From Pseudomonas sp. URIL14HWK12:I12 (lineage in GTDB: Bacteria > Pseudomonadota > Gammaproteobacteria > Pseudomonadales > Pseudomonadaceae), in the NCBI RefSeq assembly GCF_003097135.1, contig NZ_QEQL01000002.1, positions 124,001 to 188,000 of the forward strand: a stretch of DNA of 64,000 bases. Reading direction: 5' to 3'. Within the stretch, counting starts at the first letter, position 1. The number at the start of each line of letters is the position of its first letter. Under the pieces are notes generated by a model. The model made no database searches. It saw only the letters and a program-made list of their open reading frames with translations, and was not told the origin of the DNA. Below are positions 26,465 to 35,436 of this stretch, in pieces. A program made the translations under genes and the position numbers.

Positions 26465-28770
26465 CCCCCGATCAGATGCGTGATGCCTCGCTGCTGGAGT
26501 TGTTCGGGCTGGAAGCCGAAGCCCAGACGGCCGTGCTCAACACTGGCTTGCTTGAGCTGGAGCGCAACCCTACCGACGCTGCGCAGCTGGAAGCCTGCAT
26601 GCGTGCCGCGCATTCGCTCAAGGGCGCGGCGCGGATCGTTGGGGTCGATGCGGGCGTGCGCGTGGCGCATGTCATGGAAGACTGCCTGGTGAGCGCGCAG
26701 GAAAAACGCCTGCTGCTCAAGGCCGAGCACATCGATACGCTGCTTCAGGGCACTGACCTGCTGGCGCGCATTGGCTCCCCGGCCCGGGCGCCCGTAGAGG
26801 CCGACGTCGAAAGCTTCCTTGCCCAGATGGCTGCGCTGCTCGACCCTCACGCGGCGGCAGGCACCTTCAGCCGCTTGCCGACCGTGCCGGTGCCGGCGGT
26901 ATTGAATGCCCTGGAGCAGCCGCCTGCAATTGCGACCGCTGCACCTGAGCCCGCAACCGTATCCATGGATGAGCCGCCAGCTGACGCTACTCCGACAGCG
27001 GGGCGCAAGGCAGGCGAGGGCGGCGAGCGTGTGTTGCGTGTGACTGCCGAGCGGCTCAATGCGCTGCTGGACTTGGCGAGCAAATCGCTAGTCGACAGCC
27101 AGCGCTTCAAGCCCTACCTGGCCACCCTGCAACGCCTCAAACGCCTTCAGGCTCAGAGCATGCGCGCGCTGGACGGGCTCAAGCAGCAGATCGATTCCGG
27201 CCTACTGAGCGCCGAAGCGCGCCAAGCCCTGGTGTTGACCCAAACCCTGCTCGGCCAGACCCACGAGCTGCTGTTGCAACAAGCCGCCGAGCTGGATGAC
27301 TTCGGTTGGGAAGCCGGCCAGCGTGCTCAGTCTCTGTACGACACCGCCCTGGCCTGCCGCATGCGCCCGTTCGCTGACGTGCTTGGCGGCCAGGCGCGCA
27401 TGGTGCGCGACCTTGGCCGCTCGCTGGGCAAGCAGGTACGCCTGGAAATAGAAGGCGAGAAAACCCAGGTCGATCGCGATGTGCTGGAGAAACTTGAAGC
27501 GCCGTTGACTCATTTGCTGCGCAATGCCGTGGACCACGGCATCGAAACGCTGGAGCTGCGCAATTTGTTGGGCAAGCCTGCCGAAGGCACGGTGCGCCTG
27601 CGTGCCAGCCATCGCGCAGGAATGCTGCGCCTGGAGTTGGCTGACGATGGCAACGGTGTGGATCTTGCGCGGTTGCGCAGGGTGATCGTGGCGCGCGGCC
27701 TGTCTACCGAAGATACCGTCGCTCAGCTCAGTGAAGAAGAGCTGATGACATTTCTTTTCCTACCCGGTTTCAGCCTTCGCGACACCGTCACGGAAGTCTC
27801 CGGCCGTGGGGTAGGGCTGGATGCAGTGCACCACATGGTGCGCGAGCTGCGGGGCTCGATCGAGTTGCGCCAGGTGAGCGGGCAGGGCAGCCGCTTCGTG
27901 CTGGAGGTGCCATTGACCCTCTCGGTGGTGCGCAGCCTGGTAGTGGAAGTGGGCGGGGAGGCCTACGCATTTCCGCTGGCGCACATCGAGCACAGCCTGA
28001 ACCTGCCCAGCGCCGACATCGTGCAGATCGAAGGGCGCCAGCATTTCTGGTACGAAGGCCGGCATGTCGGCCTGGTCGCTGCCAGCCAGCTTCTGCAGCG
28101 CCCCGCCAGCCCCGTCAGCGACGGTGAGCTACGGGTCATCGTTGTGCGCGAGCGAGACAACCTCTACGGGGTTGCCGTGGAACGCTTCATCGGCGAGCGC
28201 GTGCTGGTGGTGATGCCGCTGGACCTGCGGTTGGGCAAGGTGCAGGACATCTCCGCCGGCGCCCTGCTCGACGACGGCTCGGTGGTGCTGATCGTGGACG
28301 TCGAAGACATGCTGCGCTCGGTGGAAAAACTGCTGACCACCGGCCGCCTCGAGCGTATCGACCGGCGCCCCGGTCAAGCCCAGGAGGTGCCCCGCAAGCG
28401 CGTGCTGGTGGTCGACGACTCGCTGACGGTGCGCGAGCTGCAGCGCAAGCTGCTCAGCAGCCGGGGCTACGAAGTGGCCGTGGCGGTCGATGGCATGGAC
28501 GGCTGGAATGCGTTGCGCGGTGAGTCCTATGATCTGCTCATTACCGACATCGACATGCCGCGCATGGATGGCATCGAGCTGGTGACCCTGGTGCGCCGTG
28601 ACAGCCGCCTGCAATCGCTGCCAGTGATGGTGGTGTCTTACAAAGACCGTGAAGAAGACCGCCGCCGCGGCCTGGACGCGGGCGCCGATTACTACTTGGC
28701 CAAAGCCAGCTTTCATGACGACGCCTTGATCGATGCAGTGCAGGAGCTGATAGGAGGGGCCCAGGGATGA
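26461..28770 (+). CDS. wspE: Hybrid chemotaxis-type histidine kinase WspE
   Basis: A 769-residue CheA-type kinase that phosphorylates WspR (output) and WspF (adaptation). The HPt domain holds the phosphorylated H51 (AAHSLKGAARIVG). A Pro/Ala linker (about 145-185) leads to the dimerisation helices and HATPase domain, with N-box LTHLLRNAVDHGIE, G-boxes LELADDGNGVD and SGRGVGLDAVHHMVRELRGSIEL. A CheW-like regulatory domain (about 475-615) and a C-terminal receiver (about 645-765, KRVLVVDDSLTVRELQRKLL and LLITDIDMPRMDGIEL) follow. This domain order matches P. aeruginosa WspE. It overlaps both neighbours by 4 nt. Confidence 0.96.
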   Translation: MTPDQMRDASLLELFGLEAEAQTAVLNTGLLELERNPTDAAQLEACMRAAHSLKGAARIVGVDAGVRVAHVMEDCLVSAQEKRLLLKAEHIDTLLQGTDLLARIGSPARAPVEADVESFLAQMAALLDPHAAAGTFSRLPTVPVPAVLNALEQPPAIATAAPEPATVSMDEPPADATPTAGRKAGEGGERVLRVTAERLNALLDLASKSLVDSQRFKPYLATLQRLKRLQAQSMRALDGLKQQIDSGLLSAEARQALVLTQTLLGQTHELLLQQAAELDDFGWEAGQRAQSLYDTALACRMRPFADVLGGQARMVRDLGRSLGKQVRLEIEGEKTQVDRDVLEKLEAPLTHLLRNAVDHGIETLELRNLLGKPAEGTVRLRASHRAGMLRLELADDGNGVDLARLRRVIVARGLSTEDTVAQLSEEELMTFLFLPGFSLRDTVTEVSGRGVGLDAVHHMVRELRGSIELRQVSGQGSRFVLEVPLTLSVVRSLVVEVGGEAYAFPLAHIEHSLNLPSADIVQIEGRQHFWYEGRHVGLVAASQLLQRPASPVSDGELRVIVVRERDNLYGVAVERFIGERVLVVMPLDLRLGKVQDISAGALLDDGSVVLIVDVEDMLRSVEKLLTTGRLERIDRRPGQAQEVPRKRVLVVDDSLTVRELQRKLLSSRGYEVAVAVDGMDGWNALRGESYDLLITDIDMPRMDGIELVTLVRRDSRLQSLPVMVVSYKDREEDRRRGLDAGADYYLAKASFHDDALIDAVQELIGGAQG

Positions 28771-29777
28771 GGATCGCCATCGTCAACGACATGCCCATGG
28801 CGGTGGAGGCGCTGCGCCGTGCGCTGGCGTTCGAACCGGCGCACCAGTTGGTGTGGGTCGCCCACGACGGCGCCGAGGCGGTTCATCTATGTGCGGTAGA
28901 TACGCCGGACCTGATACTGATGGACCTGTTCATGCCGATGATGGACGGGGTAGAGGCTACTCGCCAGATCATGACGGCAACACCCTGCGCCATCGTCATC
29001 GTGACCACCGACCAGAAGCAGAACGTGCACAAGGTGTTCGAAGCCATGGGCCATGGCGCGTTGGACGTAGTCGACACGCCTGCGCTAGGCGTGGGAAATG
29101 CGCGGGAAGCGGCAGCACCCCTGCTGCGCAAGATCTTCAATATCGGGTGGCTGATCGGCCAGCGCAATGCCCCGGGCAAGCCCGCTCAGACGGCCGCTCG
29201 CAACCCAGGGCAACGGCGGCAACTGGTGGCCATCGGTTCCTCGGCTGGGGGGCCTGCGGCGTTGGAAGTACTGCTCAAAGGCCTGCCGCGTGACTTCGAG
29301 CCGGCCATCGTGCTCGTACAGCATGTCGATCAAGTCTTTGCCCAGGGAATGGCCGAATGGCTCAGCGGTGTGGCGGATATCCCCGTTCGTCTTGCGCGTG
29401 ATGGCGAACAGCCACATCCGGGTACAGTACTATTGGCCGGTACGAATCATCATCTTCGAATGTTGAAAAATGGTAATTTGGCGTACACCGCGGAACCGGT
29501 GAACGAAATTTATCGGCCTTCTATCGATGTGTTTTTCGATAGTGTGGCCAGTTACTGGAACGGCGAGGTGGTCGGTGTGTTGTTGACCGGCATGGGCCGC
29601 GATGGTGCCAATGGGCTCAAGGCCCTGCGCCAGCGAGGTTTTCTCACCATCGCGCAAGACCAGCGAACCAGCGCAGTCTACGGCATGCCGAAGGCGGCTG
29701 TGGCGATTGATGCAGCGGTGGAGGTCAAACCGTTGGAAAGCATCGCGCCGCGACTCATGGAAGTTTTCAGGAAATGA
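28767..29777 (+). CDS. wspF: CheB-type methylesterase WspF
   Basis: A 336-residue response regulator and methylesterase that removes methyl groups from WspA, damping the pathway. The receiver has D53 (DLILMDLFMPMMDG). The C-terminal esterase domain carries the catalytic Ser in AIGSSAGGPAALE, His in VLVQHVDQVFAQGM and Asp in TGMGRDGANGLKAL. In Pseudomonas, loss-of-function mutations here lock WspR active and give wrinkly colonies. This copy is intact, with all catalytic residues present. The first strand reads IAIVNDMPMA, with one Asp where two acidic residues are usual, a feature shared with the P. aeruginosa protein. Confidence 0.95.
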   Translation: MRIAIVNDMPMAVEALRRALAFEPAHQLVWVAHDGAEAVHLCAVDTPDLILMDLFMPMMDGVEATRQIMTATPCAIVIVTTDQKQNVHKVFEAMGHGALDVVDTPALGVGNAREAAAPLLRKIFNIGWLIGQRNAPGKPAQTAARNPGQRRQLVAIGSSAGGPAALEVLLKGLPRDFEPAIVLVQHVDQVFAQGMAEWLSGVADIPVRLARDGEQPHPGTVLLAGTNHHLRMLKNGNLAYTAEPVNEIYRPSIDVFFDSVASYWNGEVVGVLLTGMGRDGANGLKALRQRGFLTIAQDQRTSAVYGMPKAAVAIDAAVEVKPLESIAPRLMEVFRK

Positions 29778-29831
29778 GCCTTCAATTATTCAGCCGTAGC
29801 CGCCGACGTGGCCGTGACCAGGTGACAACGC

Positions 29832-30839
29832 ATGTTTGACTTGCAGATCGAAGCTTTCCAGTCCACCGACGAGAACAAGTGCATGGTGCTGCTCGTCGAC
29901 GACCAGGCCATGATTGGCGAGGCGATCCGGCGTTCCCTGGCCAGCGAAGCCAACATCGACTTTCACTTCTGCGCCGACCCCCGTGACGCCATTACTCAGG
30001 CGATGCGCATCAAGCCTACGGTCATCCTTCAAGACCTGATCATGCCGGGCCTCGATGGCCTGTCGCTGGTGCGCGAGTACCGTAACCACCCCAGCACCCG
30101 TGACATCCCCATCATCGTGCTCTCCACCAAAGAAGACGCGGTGATCAAAAGCGCAGCGTTTGGTGCAGGTGCCAACGACTACCTGGTCAAGCTCCCCGAT
30201 ACCATCGAGCTGGTGGCGCGTATCCGCTACCACTCACGCTCCTACCTCACTCTGTTGCAACGGGATGAAGCCTATCGCGCCTTGCGTGTCAGCCAGCAGC
30301 AGTTGCTCGACACCAACCTGGTGTTGCAGCGCCTGATGAATTCCGATGGCCTGACGGGGTTGTCGAACCGCCGCCATTTCGACGAATACCTGGAGCTGGA
30401 ATGGCGCCGGGCGATGCGCGACCAGAGCCAGCTGTCGTTGCTGATGATCGATGTTGACTATTTCAAGGCCTATAACGACAACTTCGGCCACCTCGAAGGC
30501 GACGAAGCGCTGCGCAAGGTAGCCGAAGCTATTCGGGGCACCTCAAGCCGTTCCAGTGACCTGCCAGCACGCTATGGCGGCGAAGAGTTCGCCCTGGTGC
30601 TGCCCAATACCTCACCGGGTGGGGCGCGGCTGGTAGCCGAAAAGTTGCGCCAGACGATCGCCGCCCTGGGCATCGAGCACAACACCCCCGAACCTGGGGC
30701 CACACTGAGCGTGAGCATCGGCCTTGCCACGGTTACCCCGGCAATGGGCAGCAACTGCCGGCAGTTGATTTCCGCCGCCGACAAGGGCCTTTACCTGGCC
30801 AAGAACAATGGCCGCAACCAGGTCGGCGTGGCCGAGTGA
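29832..30839 (+). CDS. wspR: Diguanylate cyclase response regulator WspR
   Basis: A 335-residue output protein that makes cyclic di-GMP when phosphorylated by WspE. The receiver has the acidic pair in [11 protein letters not shown], phospho-acceptor D68 ([13 protein letters not shown]) and Lys in LSTKED. A helical stalk (about 140-170) links it to the GGDEF domain with [15 protein letters not shown] and the active site GGEEF (249-253). An intact inhibitory site RSSD (240-243) lies five residues before it, so product feedback is expected. An AGGTGA RBS precedes the ATG. The gene is 54 nt past wspF, unlike the overlapping genes upstream, so it may be expressed differently. Confidence 0.96.
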   Translation: MFDLQIEAFQSTDENKCMVLLVDDQAMIGEAIRRSLASEANIDFHFCADPRDAITQAMRIKPTVILQDLIMPGLDGLSLVREYRNHPSTRDIPIIVLSTKEDAVIKSAAFGAGANDYLVKLPDTIELVARIRYHSRSYLTLLQRDEAYRALRVSQQQLLDTNLVLQRLMNSDGLTGLSNRRHFDEYLELEWRRAMRDQSQLSLLMIDVDYFKAYNDNFGHLEGDEALRKVAEAIRGTSSRSSDLPARYGGEEFALVLPNTSPGGARLVAEKLRQTIAALGIEHNTPEPGATLSVSIGLATVTPAMGSNCRQLISAADKGLYLAKNNGRNQVGVAE

Positions 30840-30877
30840 AGCCCTTCGGCCGGGCGTGCGGCCTGGCCAAGCCGTGG

Positions 30878-30883
30878 TATACT
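30878..30883 (+). promoter_or_regulatory. Candidate -10 element of prfB
   Basis: TATACT lies 38 nt before prfB, in the 82-nt gap after wspR. The -35 is weak. Separate transcription from wsp is expected for a release factor. Confidence 0.35.
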
Positions 30884-30921
30884 CGCCAGCTTTTGATCCG
30901 CCAAGCACGAGTGTGGCCGCC

Positions 30922-32017
30922 ATGGAAATCAACCCGATCCTGAACAGCATCAAGGACCTCTCCGAGCGTTCGCAAACCATTCGGGGGTATCTTTGACTAC
31001 GATCACAAGCATGATCGCCTGGTCGAAGTAAACCGCGAGCTCGAAGACCCGAACGTCTGGAACAACCCCGAATACGCCCAGAACCTGGGCCGCGAGCGTG
31101 CCATGCTGGCAGCCGTGGTCGAGACCCTCGACGAGCTCAACAGCGGCCTGGCCGACTCGCGTGAGCTGCTCGACATGGCCGTCGACGAAGATGACGAAAG
31201 CGCCGTGAACGACGTATCTGCCGAGGTAGAGCGGCTGCGCGATATCCTCGAAAAGCTTGAATTCCGCCGCATGTTCTCCGGCGAGATGGACATGAACAAC
31301 GCGTACCTCGACATTCAAGCCGGCTCCGGCGGCACCGAGGCGCAGGACTGGGCCAACATGCTGCTGCGCATGTACCTGCGCTGGGCCGACAAGCGCGGTT
31401 TCGACGCCACGATCATGGAACTGTCCGAAGGCGAAGTGGCAGGCATCAAGGGCGCTACCCTGCACGTCAAGGGCGAGTATGCCTTCGGCTGGCTGCGCAC
31501 CGAGATCGGCGTGCACCGCCTGGTGCGCAAGAGCCCGTTCGACTCCGGCAACCGCCGCCACACCTCGTTCACCGCGGTGTTCGTCTCCCCCGAGATCGAT
31601 GACAACATCGAGATCGAGATCAACCCTGCCGACCTGCGTATCGACACCTACCGCTCCTCAGGCGCGGGCGGCCAGCACGTCAACACCACCGATTCGGCGG
31701 TTCGTATCACCCACGTGCCCACCAACACCGTGGTCAGTTGCCAGAACGAGCGCTCCCAGCACGCCAACAAGGACACCGCCATGAAGATGCTGCGGGCCAA
31801 GTTGTACGAGCAGGAGATGCAGAAGCGCAATGCGGCGAGCCAGGCGCTGGAAGACTCCAAGTCCGACATCGGCTGGGGCCACCAGATCCGCTCCTACGTG
31901 CTCGACCAGTCGCGCATCAAGGATCTGCGCACCGGCGTCGAGCGCAGCGATTGCGACAAGGTGCTGGACGGCGACCTGGACGAATACCTCGAGGCCAGCC
32001 TCAAGCAAGGGCTCTGA
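30922..32017 (+). CDS. prfB: Peptide chain release factor 2, with programmed +1 frameshift
   Basis: RF2 releases the peptide at UGA and UAA. The gene is read as 24 codons from the ATG at 30922 ([24 protein letters not shown]), then meets an in-frame TGA at 30994-30996; skipping T30994 continues GAC TAC GAT in the +1 frame to the stop at 32017, giving 364 residues. Domain 2 has the SPF-type anticodon tripeptide in [15 protein letters not shown] and domain 3 has the catalytic GGQ ([18 protein letters not shown]). The interruption is the known autoregulatory device, not damage. Confidence 0.97.
30982..30997 (+). promoter_or_regulatory. prfB +1 frameshift signal
   Basis: The string CGGGGGTATCTTTGAC holds a Shine-Dalgarno-like G-run, the slippery CTT codon and the in-frame TGA followed by C, the weak-termination context. 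It matches the conserved bacterial RF2 site except that the first base of the usual AGGGGG is C. Low RF2 favours the frameshift and so raises RF2 synthesis. Confidence 0.95.
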
Positions 32018-32023
32018 AGCTTC

Positions 32024-32108
32024 TGGCTTCAAGCTTCGGGCTTCAAGTTGCAGGGTGGAGCGGCAGACCAGCCCCCCGTCGAGCTTGAAGCCTGCAGCTT
32101 GAGGCTTC
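32024..32108. repeat. Intergenic GCTTGAAGC-type repeats forming a large hairpin
   Basis: The prfB-lysS gap (112 nt) is filled with copies of AAGCTTC, GGCTTCAAG and GCTTGAAGC. Arms at 32039-32054 and 32091-32106 (GGCTTCAAGTTGCAGG against CCTGCAGCTTGAGGCT) pair except at two positions. Similar words occur at 19650-19663 and 59951-60012. Probably a species-specific short interspersed repeat. Confidence 0.6.
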
Positions 32109-32129
32109 ACCCACTTTTTTGGATTTGAC

Positions 32130-33632
32130 ATGAGCGACCAACCACACGACCCGCAAGACCTTCAACAGGAAGAAAACAAGCTGATCGCCCTGCGCAAGGA
32201 AAAGCTGGCCGCCGCGCGCGCCCAGGGCCAGGCGTTCCCCAACGACTTCCGCCGCGACAGCCTCTGCGATGATCTCCAGAAGCAGTACGCCAGCAAAACC
32301 AAGGAAGAGCTGGAGGCAGCTGCGATCCCTGTGAAGGTGGCTGGCCGCATCATGCTCAACCGTGGCGCGTTCATGGTGATCCAGGACACTACCGGGCGCC
32401 TGCAGGTGTACGTGAACCGCAAGGCACTGGACGAAGCTACTCTGGCCGCGGTCAAGTCCTGGGACCTGGGTGACATCATCGCGGTCGAGGGTACCTTGGC
32501 GCGCTCGGGTAAAGGCGACCTGTACGTCGACATGCAGCAGGTGCGCCTGCTCACCAAGGCCTTGCGCCCGCTGCCCGACAAGCATCACGGCCTGACCGAC
32601 ACCGAGGTGCGCTATCGCCAGCGCTACGTCGACCTGATCGTCAACGAAGAAACGCGCCACACCTTCCGGGTGCGCTCGCAGGTCATCGCCCACATCCGCC
32701 AGTTCCTGGCCCAGCGTGGTTTCCTGGAAGTTGAAACCCCCATGTTGCAGACCATCCCCGGTGGCGCAGCGGCCAAGCCATTCGAAACCCACCACAACGC
32801 GCTCGACCTGCCGATGTTCCTGCGTATCGCGCCGGAGCTGTACCTCAAGCGCCTGGTGGTCGGTGGCTTCGAAAAAGTGTTCGAGATCAACCGCAACTTC
32901 CGCAACGAAGGCGTCTCGACGCGGCACAACCCCGAATTCACCATGCTCGAGTTCTACCAGGCCTACGCCGACTACCGTGACAACATGGACCTCACCGAGG
33001 CCTTGTTCCGCGAGCTGGCACAGTTGGTACTGGGCAGCACTGACGTTCCGTACCAAGGCAAGCTCTTCCATTTTGGCGAGCCGTTCCAGCGCCTTTCGGT
33101 ATTCGACTCGATCCTCAAGTACAACCCTGAGGTCAGCGAGGGCGACCTGCTCGATGTCGACAAGGCTCGCGCCTTGGCCAAGCGGGCGGGGGCGGCGGTC
33201 AAGGGCTACGAGGGCCTGGGCAAGCTGCAGACGATGATTTTCGAAGAGCTGGTCGAGCATAAGCTTGAGCAGCCGACCTTCATCACCGAATACCCGTTCG
33301 AAGTGTCGCCGCTTGCGCGTCGCAACGACGACAACCCCAACGTCACCGACCGCTTCGAACTGTTCATCGGTGGCCGCGAAATCGCCAATGCCTACTCCGA
33401 GCTCAATGACGCAGAAGACCAGGCAGAGCGCTTCATGGCACAGGTGGCCGAGAAGGACGCTGGCGATGACGAGGCCATGCATTATGACGCCGACTTCGTC
33501 CGTGCACTGGAATACGGCATGCCGCCCACCGCCGGTGAAGGCATTGGCATCGACCGCCTGGTGATGCTGCTGACCGACTCCCCGTCGATTCGTGACGTGA
33601 TCCTCTTCCCTCACATGCGCCCGGAGGCGTGA
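32130..33632 (+). CDS. lysS: Lysyl-tRNA synthetase, class II
   Basis: A 500-residue class II synthetase. The N-terminal OB anticodon-binding domain spans about 60-150 ([28 protein letters not shown]). Class II motif 1 lies near [21 protein letters not shown], motif 2 in [20 protein letters not shown], and motif 3 in [24 protein letters not shown] at the C-terminus. The gene follows prfB, as in E. coli, where the pair is an operon. The ATG at 32130 is preceded by TTGGATTTGAC with only a weak RBS. Confidence 0.97.
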   Translation: MSDQPHDPQDLQQEENKLIALRKEKLAAARAQGQAFPNDFRRDSLCDDLQKQYASKTKEELEAAAIPVKVAGRIMLNRGAFMVIQDTTGRLQVYVNRKALDEATLAAVKSWDLGDIIAVEGTLARSGKGDLYVDMQQVRLLTKALRPLPDKHHGLTDTEVRYRQRYVDLIVNEETRHTFRVRSQVIAHIRQFLAQRGFLEVETPMLQTIPGGAAAKPFETHHNALDLPMFLRIAPELYLKRLVVGGFEKVFEINRNFRNEGVSTRHNPEFTMLEFYQAYADYRDNMDLTEALFRELAQLVLGSTDVPYQGKLFHFGEPFQRLSVFDSILKYNPEVSEGDLLDVDKARALAKRAGAAVKGYEGLGKLQTMIFEELVEHKLEQPTFITEYPFEVSPLARRNDDNPNVTDRFELFIGGREIANAYSELNDAEDQAERFMAQVAEKDAGDDEAMHYDADFVRALEYGMPPTAGEGIGIDRLVMLLTDSPSIRDVILFPHMRPEA

Positions 33633-33671
33633 AGCCTCTGGCGTCCAGCCAATAGCTCCTGCCTTCAAGTG

Positions 33672-33705
33672 AAAAGCGGGTCTTCGTCGAAACGAAGCCC
33701 GCTTT
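33672..33705. terminator. Bidirectional hairpin terminator behind lysS
   Basis: AAAAGCGGG-t-CTTCGT and ACGAAG-CCCGCTTT pair around a CGAA loop. On the plus strand it ends lysS; on the minus strand it ends in CCCGCTTTTC directly behind the stop of the small minus-strand ORF at 33709. Confidence 0.75.
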
Positions 33706-33708
33706 GAC

Positions 33709-33780
33709 TCAACGTTTGCTGCTCAGAGCCGGCAGCGCCAATACGACCAGCGGCATCACCGCCGATCTGCCTTCGCTCAT
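33709..33780 (-). CDS. Possible 23-residue small protein
   Basis: A minus-strand ORF reading MSEGRSAVMPLVVLALPALSSKR. It has a hydrophobic core and charged ends, like a single short membrane peptide. A perfect AGGAGG abuts the ATG directly (no spacer), which is a poor arrangement; initiation at the internal ATG would be too far. Its stop lies 3 nt from a hairpin that works as a terminator in this direction. This is a tentative call resting on the RBS-like motif and terminator placement. Confidence 0.25.
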   Translation of the reverse strand: MSEGRSAVMPLVVLALPALSSKR

Positions 33781-33852
33781 CCTCCTTGGCCTCTCGCCGT
33801 TAACCCGGCCAGCACCCTCAGCCGTAAGTGGTGCATTGCCGAGAGCGCCAAC

Positions 33853-34518
33853 ATGATTGACCTGAGCACTTGGAACCTGACCCTCCCGATTCAGACCCCG
33901 GCCCTGACCGTGGCGACTGCGCAGGTGCGCACCTACAACACGCCCTATTTTCAGGTCGGTGCCGACCGCATCGTGATGTGGGCCCCCGTGACCGGTTCTC
34001 ACTCGGGCAGCAGTGACTTCCCGCGAACCGAGCTGCGGGAAACCACCGGCGATGGCAAGGCGCGCAATTGGTTGTACAACAGCGGCACCAATACCATGGT
34101 CGGCGCGCTGTCGGTCAACCAGGTGCCCTCAGCCGGGCGCGTCGTGGTCGCGCAGATTCACGCCAAGGACGCTGTCGCGCCCTTGCTGAAGATGGTGTAT
34201 CGCTACACCGGCAAGGCTGGGTTCATCGACTTGGAATACCGGGTGAAGCCTGCCGATGCCAAAAGCCCGGTCATCTACACCGTGCCGATGGCGCTGAATC
34301 AAAGCTTCAGCTACCAGATTCAGATGGCGCAAAGCGGCAAGCTCAATGTGCTGATCAACGGTGTCGGCGTGCAAGCCACCCTTGACCCTGCATGGTATGG
34401 CTACAACTTCTACTTCAAAGCCGGCGTGTACACGCTGGACAATGTGGGCTATGCCAACGAAGGCGGGAAGGTGACCTACACCAAGCTGCAAACCACCCAT
34501 CTGCCGGCAAGCAAGTAG
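33853..34518 (+). CDS. Polysaccharide lyase family 7 (alginate lyase 2 domain) without signal peptide
   Basis: A 221-residue protein that is wholly one PL7 domain. The three catalytic signatures are RTELRE (58-63), QIHAKD (101-106, catalytic His103) and YFKAGVY (187-193, catalytic Tyr). PL7 enzymes cleave alginate by beta-elimination, endo- or exolytically; QIH types usually favour polyG or mixed blocks. The sequence begins MIDLSTWNLTLPI directly, with no export signal, whereas most PL7 lyases are secreted. The usual Q/N after the last Tyr is replaced (VYTLDN). It stands alone between lysS and the lipoprotein genes. The RBS is weak. Confidence 0.87.
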   Translation: MIDLSTWNLTLPIQTPALTVATAQVRTYNTPYFQVGADRIVMWAPVTGSHSGSSDFPRTELRETTGDGKARNWLYNSGTNTMVGALSVNQVPSAGRVVVAQIHAKDAVAPLLKMVYRYTGKAGFIDLEYRVKPADAKSPVIYTVPMALNQSFSYQIQMAQSGKLNVLINGVGVQATLDPAWYGYNFYFKAGVYTLDNVGYANEGGKVTYTKLQTTHLPASK

Positions 34519-34532
34519 CGTTGAGCTGAACG

Positions 34533-34570
34533 AAAAAAAGCAGGCCAAGGCATGCCTTGAACCTGCTTTT
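34533..34570. terminator. Bidirectional terminator between the PL7 and OmpA-family genes
   Basis: AAAAGCAGG (34536-34544) pairs with CCTGCTTTT (34562-34570), and an inner CAAGGC/GCCTTG pair closes on a 2-nt centre. A-run on one side and T-run on the other serve both convergent genes. Confidence 0.88.
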
Positions 34571-34612
34571 GATCTTGCTTAGCGCCAGGCGCTAGCAACG
34601 CCACTGACTAAA

Positions 34613-35389
34613 TCAGTGGGTGCGCGGGGCGACCGGCTGGTTGTCGTTGGAAATGGTGACTTCCACGCGGCGGTTCATGGCGCGGCCCGACGCGCTGCTG
34701 TTATCAGCAACGGCGTAGTCCTTGCCATACCCCTGGGCGATCACGCGGTTTGGCTCAACGCCCATTTTGACCAGTGCAGCACGCACCGAGTTGGCGCGGC
34801 GCTCGGACAGGCTCTGGTTGTAGCTGTCGCTGCCGGTGCTGTCGGTATAGCCTTCGACGATCACCTGGCGCTCTGGGTTATCACGCAGGAACTGCGCCAG
34901 CTGAGCGACGTTGTTCATGCCCGCAGCCTTGAGCTCGGCCTTGTTCAGGTCGAACAGCACGTCGCCGAAGGTCACCACGGTGCCACGGTCGGTCTGCTTG
35001 GCGTTGAGGCTGTCCTGCAGCTTCTTGATCTGAGCGTCACGCGCAGCCAGCTGAGCCTTGGCGCGCTCGGAAGCGGCATTTTTCAGCTCGTCCTCGGCAC
35101 TTTTCATGGCGATGGTTTGCTTGGCGTACTCAACACGCTGGTTCGCCAGGTAGGAAAGTTGGTCGACTTTCTTGGCGTCGTCATCGTTGCGGTAGGCTTT
35201 GTCGGCCTTGTCCAGCCACTCCGAAGCGTCTTTGGTTTCAAGCGCCGCGTAGGTCTGCGACTTGGGGTTGGTCTGCAGCGAGGTGTAGTTGCTGCGAGCC
35301 TGTTCCAGGGCAGGGTTAGGCGGGGTGGAGCAGGCAGCCAGGCCAACGCTCAGAGCCAGCAGGGCGGGGATCATTACATGATTGCGCAT
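34613..35389 (-). CDS. OmpA-family lipoprotein with N-terminal DUF4398
   Basis: A 258-residue outer-membrane lipoprotein. The lipobox is LAAC with Cys20 (MRNHVMIPALLALSVGLAACS). Residues 25-120 are a DUF4398-like, mostly helical region rich in Ala, Lys and Gln that should form a coiled coil. The C-terminal 110 residues are the OmpA peptidoglycan-binding domain (VVTFGDVLFDLNKAELKAAGMNNVAQLAQFL, EGYTDSTGSDSYNQSLSERRANSVRAAL, with the Asp and Arg that hold diaminopimelate). It would tether the outer membrane to the wall. A smaller DUF4398 lipoprotein lies 47 nt upstream, likely in the same transcript. Confidence 0.93.
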   Translation of the reverse strand: MRNHVMIPALLALSVGLAACSTPPNPALEQARSNYTSLQTNPKSQTYAALETKDASEWLDKADKAYRNDDDAKKVDQLSYLANQRVEYAKQTIAMKSAEDELKNAASERAKAQLAARDAQIKKLQDSLNAKQTDRGTVVTFGDVLFDLNKAELKAAGMNNVAQLAQFLRDNPERQVIVEGYTDSTGSDSYNQSLSERRANSVRAALVKMGVEPNRVIAQGYGKDYAVADNSSASGRAMNRRVEVTISNDNQPVAPRTH

Positions 35390-35436
35390 AGTGATATTCC
35401 TTATTCAGTACTCAGAAGGCGATGGTGTGTGAAGGC

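Noticed and set aside
30994..31103. prfB as a pseudogene broken by an in-frame stop
   Set aside because: The stop sits in the conserved RF2 frameshift site and the downstream frame is intact to the normal end.
33633..33852. A 97-codon minus-strand ORF spanning the PL7 5' end
   Set aside because: The N-terminal part is a shadow of the PL7 gene; only the last 23 codons, with their own AGGAGG, merit a tentative entry.
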